A DNA stretch of 45,486 nt from Gemmatimonadales bacterium. Lineage in GTDB: Bacteria > Gemmatimonadota > Gemmatimonadetes > Gemmatimonadales > GWC2-71-9. Location: the NCBI GenBank assembly GCA_025927545.1, contig JAICLE010000018.1, forward strand, positions 1 to 45,486. Reading direction: 5' to 3'. The position numbers and the translations under genes are program-made. Within the stretch, counting starts at the first letter, position 1. Every line of letters begins with the position of its first letter. Shown here one piece after another: positions 43,077 to 45,486 of this stretch. The notes below the pieces were generated by a model, which worked only from the letters and a program-made list of their open reading frames with translations, was not told the origin of the DNA and ran no database searches.

Positions 43077-44074
43077 GCCTCCCGATCGAGTACCCCTATC
43101 CGCCGATGGAGGCCGACTCCGCCGATGCGCTGCCGGATGCGGGCGCATGGCAGTACGAGCCCAAGTGGGACGGCTTCCGCTGCCTGGCTTTTCGCGATAA
43201 AGACGAGGTACGCATCCAGAGCAAGGCCGGCAAGCCCCTTGGCCGCTACTTCCCGGACGTGGTGGCGGCGCTCGCGGCGCTCCGCGCCACCCGCTTCGTG
43301 CTGGACGGTGAGATCGTGATCCCGGTGGACGGGCGGCTCTCCTTCGACGAGCTGCTGCTCCGGGTGCATCCGGCCGCGAGCCGGGTGCGGACGCTGGTCG
43401 AGGCCCACCCGGCACGGCTGGAGGTGTTCGATCTCCTGGTGGACGAGCGCGGCCGCTCGCTGGTCGAGCTCCCGCTCGTCGAGCGGCGGCAGCGGCTCGA
43501 GGCGTTCGCCCGGAAGTATTTCCTGAAAGCGACCACCGTCGTGCTCTCCCGGGCGACGCGCCGGCTGGCCACGGCGCGCTCGTGGCTCGAGAGCGGCGGC
43601 GGCGGCGATCTCGACGGGGTCGTAGCCAAGCGGCTCGATTTGCCCTACCGCTCGGGCGAGCGCGACGGCATGGTCAAGGTGAAGCGGCAGCATACCGCCG
43701 ACTGCGTCGTGGGCGGGTTCCGCTACGCATCGAAGGGCGGTGGCATCGGGTCACTCCTGCTCGGACTGTACGACGGCGAGGGATTGCTCGACCACGTCGG
43801 CTTCTGCTCCAGCCTGAGCGCCGCCGAGCGGCGGGGCCTCAAGGAGATGCTCGAGCCGCTCAGGAAGCCGCCGGGATTCACCGGCCGAGCGCCAGGCGGC
43901 CCGAGCCGGTGGAGCACGGAACGCTCGGCGCAGTGGGAGCCGCTCGCGCCGAAGCTCGTCGTTGAAGTGGAATACGATCACATCACGAACCGCCGGTTCC
44001 GGCACGGGACCAGGTTCCTGCGCTGGCGGCCGGACAAGGCGCCGAGGCAGTGCACCATGGAGCAATTGCGATGA
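43073..44074 (+). CDS. ATP-dependent DNA ligase, LigD-type ligase module
   Basis: The 333-residue protein begins at GTG 43073 inside the POL stop codon. The nucleotidyltransferase lysine lies in YEPKWDGFR (K31), followed by FVLDGEIV (motif III-like), DLDGVVAKRLDLPY (motif IV) and MVKVKRQH (motif V). An OB-fold C-terminal half ends with FRHGTRFLRWRPDK. It seals nicks and breaks with ATP. It is a separate gene here instead of a LigD fusion, and overlaps the phosphoesterase gene by four bases (ATGA). Confidence 0.95.
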   Translation: MSLPIEYPYPPMEADSADALPDAGAWQYEPKWDGFRCLAFRDKDEVRIQSKAGKPLGRYFPDVVAALAALRATRFVLDGEIVIPVDGRLSFDELLLRVHPAASRVRTLVEAHPARLEVFDLLVDERGRSLVELPLVERRQRLEAFARKYFLKATTVVLSRATRRLATARSWLESGGGGDLDGVVAKRLDLPYRSGERDGMVKVKRQHTADCVVGGFRYASKGGGIGSLLLGLYDGEGLLDHVGFCSSLSAAERRGLKEMLEPLRKPPGFTGRAPGGPSRWSTERSAQWEPLAPKLVVEVEYDHITNRRFRHGTRFLRWRPDKAPRQCTMEQLR

Positions 44075-44778
44075 AGAAGATCGCACGGACGAGGAAGCCG
44101 GGGTCGGCCAGAGCCACGCAGACCGCGCCCAAGACGAAGCGCGCGGGCACCGCTCCGGCCAGCGGAACGCGGCTGGCGGAGTACCGGCAGAAGCGGGATT
44201 TCACGCGGACGGCCGAGCCGCGGGGCGGGCGCCGGAAGGCGGCGAGCAAGCTGGCGTACGTCATCCAGAAGCACGCGGCGAGTCACCTGCACTTCGACCT
44301 CCGGCTGGAGCTCGACGGCGTCATGAAGAGCTGGGCCGTGCCCAAGGGGCCGAGCCTCGACCCCGCGGTGAAGCGGCTGGCGATGGAGGTCGAGGACCAC
44401 CCGATCGAGTACAACAAGTTCGAGGGAACCATTCCCCAGGGAGAGTACGGCGGCGGGACGGTCATGCTCTGGGACCGGGGGACCTACACCTACGGCGGGA
44501 GCGACGACGTCGACCCGCTCGCGGCACTCCGGCAAGGCTACGCCAAGGGCGATTTCAAGATCGAGCTCCGCGGCAAGCGGCTGCATGGCTCGTGGGTGCT
44601 GGTGCGGACGCGTCGGGGCGACCCGAGGCGGGCCCAGTGGCTGCTCATCAAGCACCGGGACGAGGCTGCGGAGCCGGGATCCGACGTCGTGGAGGAGTAC
44701 CAGACGTCGGTGGCCACCGGCCGCACCATGGATGAGATCGCCGCGGGGCGGAAGCCGCGCCGGAAACGCGGCGTGTGA
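44071..44778 (+). CDS. LigD-type 3'-phosphoesterase module
   Basis: The 235-residue protein starts at ATG 44071 within the ligase stop. A basic N-terminal region of about 55 residues precedes the phosphoesterase domain: YVIQKHAASHLHFDLRLEL holds the catalytic H68, H74, D76 and R78, and EDHPIEYNKFEG holds H110, matching the metal site of LigD PE domains. IPQGEYGGGTVMLWD follows. It removes 3'-phosphates and ribonucleotides from DNA ends. Together with the two genes upstream it forms a split LigD. No Ku gene is present in the window. Confidence 0.93.
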   Translation: MKKIARTRKPGSARATQTAPKTKRAGTAPASGTRLAEYRQKRDFTRTAEPRGGRRKAASKLAYVIQKHAASHLHFDLRLELDGVMKSWAVPKGPSLDPAVKRLAMEVEDHPIEYNKFEGTIPQGEYGGGTVMLWDRGTYTYGGSDDVDPLAALRQGYAKGDFKIELRGKRLHGSWVLVRTRRGDPRRAQWLLIKHRDEAAEPGSDVVEEYQTSVATGRTMDEIAAGRKPRRKRGV

Positions 44779-44876
44779 GCGGCGACACCGCCCCGTTGGC
44801 GCCGTCCGCACATATGGAGAGCCGCAGGGCGGCGTTCGAGCACCGCCCTCTGGACCCTCGATCCTGCGGAGGAACG

Positions 44877-45486
44877 ATGTCAGCGACAGTTCGAGCAGGT
44901 GCGCTCCTGCTGCTGGTAACCGCCTGCGGGGGCGGCGATCGGGCCGCCCGAACGGACACGACCGGTATGTCGAGCGCGCCGCCCCCTTCCGAGCAGCCGG
45001 CCGCCACCACGGCCGATACCGCGGCGACCGGGATGTCGCCGGCAGCGCCGGAATCCGCCGCAACCGTGAACTCTCGCGACAGCCTCACGCGGCCGGCCCC
45101 GGCCGCGGCGTCCAGGGCGACCAGCCCCAAGGCCGCCGCGACCAGAGCGGCGCCGCCCAAGGCAGTCGCCAGCTCGAGCCCGGCACGTCAGACTGCGTCG
45201 AAGCAGGATACGGCAAAGCAGGATACGGCAAAGCAGGGTACGGCGAAGCAGGCCGCGGCCCCGCCGGCCGGCGGCGGGCCCTCCTCGCCACCACTGGTGG
45301 CCCCGGGCGCCCGCATCTCTCCCGGCCAGGTGGCCGGCGGCCCCGGCACGGCCTGCCATGGGCAGGACGCGAAGGGCACCGCGGTGGCCCCCGACCTGAC
45401 CGACAACCAGTGGATCAATGGCGATGGGAGCTACGACTTCATCGTACATACGGTGACCACCGGCGTGCCTCAACCCAAGCAGCACC
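44877..45486 (+). CDS. Lipoprotein with cytochrome-c-like C-terminus (3' end beyond window)
   Basis: The ATG at 44877 has GGAGG six bases upstream. The first residues (MSATVRAGALLLLVTAC) form a lipoprotein signal with Cys17, followed by a long Ala/Pro/Thr/Ser-rich linker containing KQDTA repeats. A cytochrome-c-like domain then starts: ISPGQVAGGPGTACHGQDAKGT, APDLTDNQWI, IVHTVTTGVP. The usual heme motif CxxCH reads GTACH here, so the first cysteine is glycine. The gene runs off the right edge after 203 codons, so a methionine axial ligand cannot be checked. It is either a single-thioether cytochrome or a non-functional relative. Confidence 0.8.
   Translation, partial: MSATVRAGALLLLVTACGGGDRAARTDTTGMSSAPPPSEQPAATTADTAATGMSPAAPESAATVNSRDSLTRPAPAAASRATSPKAAATRAAPPKAVASSSPARQTASKQDTAKQDTAKQGTAKQAAAPPAGGGPSSPPLVAPGARISPGQVAGGPGTACHGQDAKGTAVAPDLTDNQWINGDGSYDFIVHTVTTGVPQPKQH
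45201..45251 (+). repeat. In-frame 15-bp tandem repeat encoding KQDTA
   Basis: Three full units (aagcaggatacggca twice, then a variant with two changes) and a partial fourth lie in the linker of the terminal lipoprotein gene. They encode KQDTA, KQDTA, KQGTA and KQ. The near identity of the first two units suggests recent slippage. Confidence 0.85.

Overview
The window is very GC-rich, densely coded DNA from a diderm (Gram-negative-type) bacterium. Direct signs of an outer membrane are a TamB-like protein overlapping an Omp85-family barrel, several lipobox lipoproteins, and secreted enzymes. The Bat/MoxR operon, a split LigD repair cluster, DUF4142 and DUF1326/DUF2182 proteins, bS21 and the codon bias together suggest Gemmatimonadota or a similar high-GC environmental lineage. 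This is an inference from style and content; no rRNA marker is present.

Layout. 1-6847 (all minus): threonine synthase (3' end cut by the window edge) lies downstream of a tightly overlapped MoxR - DUF58 - BatD-like - BatA - BatB/BatC-fusion operon. 6848-9450: a repeat-filled spacer, an 86-aa orphan, then an overlapping pair of a D-Ala-D-Ala-ligase-like ATP-grasp enzyme and a four-zinc-ribbon HELGH metallopeptidase. 9451-12728: a palindromic repeat element, then a minus-strand DUF1326 / DUF2182 / FAD-oxidoreductase operon. 12833-18445: AlaX editing protein, DUF3465 protein, PBP4-type D,D-carboxypeptidase, two unknown proteins and a primary-like sigma factor with a strong terminator. 18446-20350: small lipoproteins, a DUF4142 protein and ribosomal protein bS21, separated by strong hairpins. 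20462-24987: penicillin-acylase-family enzyme, small membrane protein, SDR and UdgX. A second palindromic repeat follows, then an 864-aa coiled-coil protein (25248-27842). 28240-34198: small tryptophan/tyrosine-rich protein, aldo-keto reductase, M20 peptidase, amidohydrolase, DUF1097 membrane protein and an RlmL-type RNA methyltransferase. 34264-41419: TamB and TamA-like genes. 41489-44778: an unknown gene followed by LigD polymerase, ligase and phosphoesterase as three separate overlapping genes. 44877-end: a lipoprotein with a cytochrome-c-like end that has lost one heme cysteine.

Functional themes. Envelope biogenesis is represented by TamAB, Bat/MoxR, PBP4 and lipoproteins; DNA and RNA quality control by UdgX, split LigD, AlaX and RlmL; secreted or periplasmic hydrolysis by the penicillin acylase homologue, M20 and amidohydrolase. 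The least explained items are a palindromic element of about 105 bp, present twice in opposite orientations and nested between purine/pyrimidine tandem repeats at convergent gene ends; the ATP-grasp/zinc-ribbon peptidase pair; the BatB-BatC fusion with an internal lipoprotein signal; and the unknown gene heading the LigD cluster. I saw no tRNA, rRNA, CRISPR array, transposase or phage gene.
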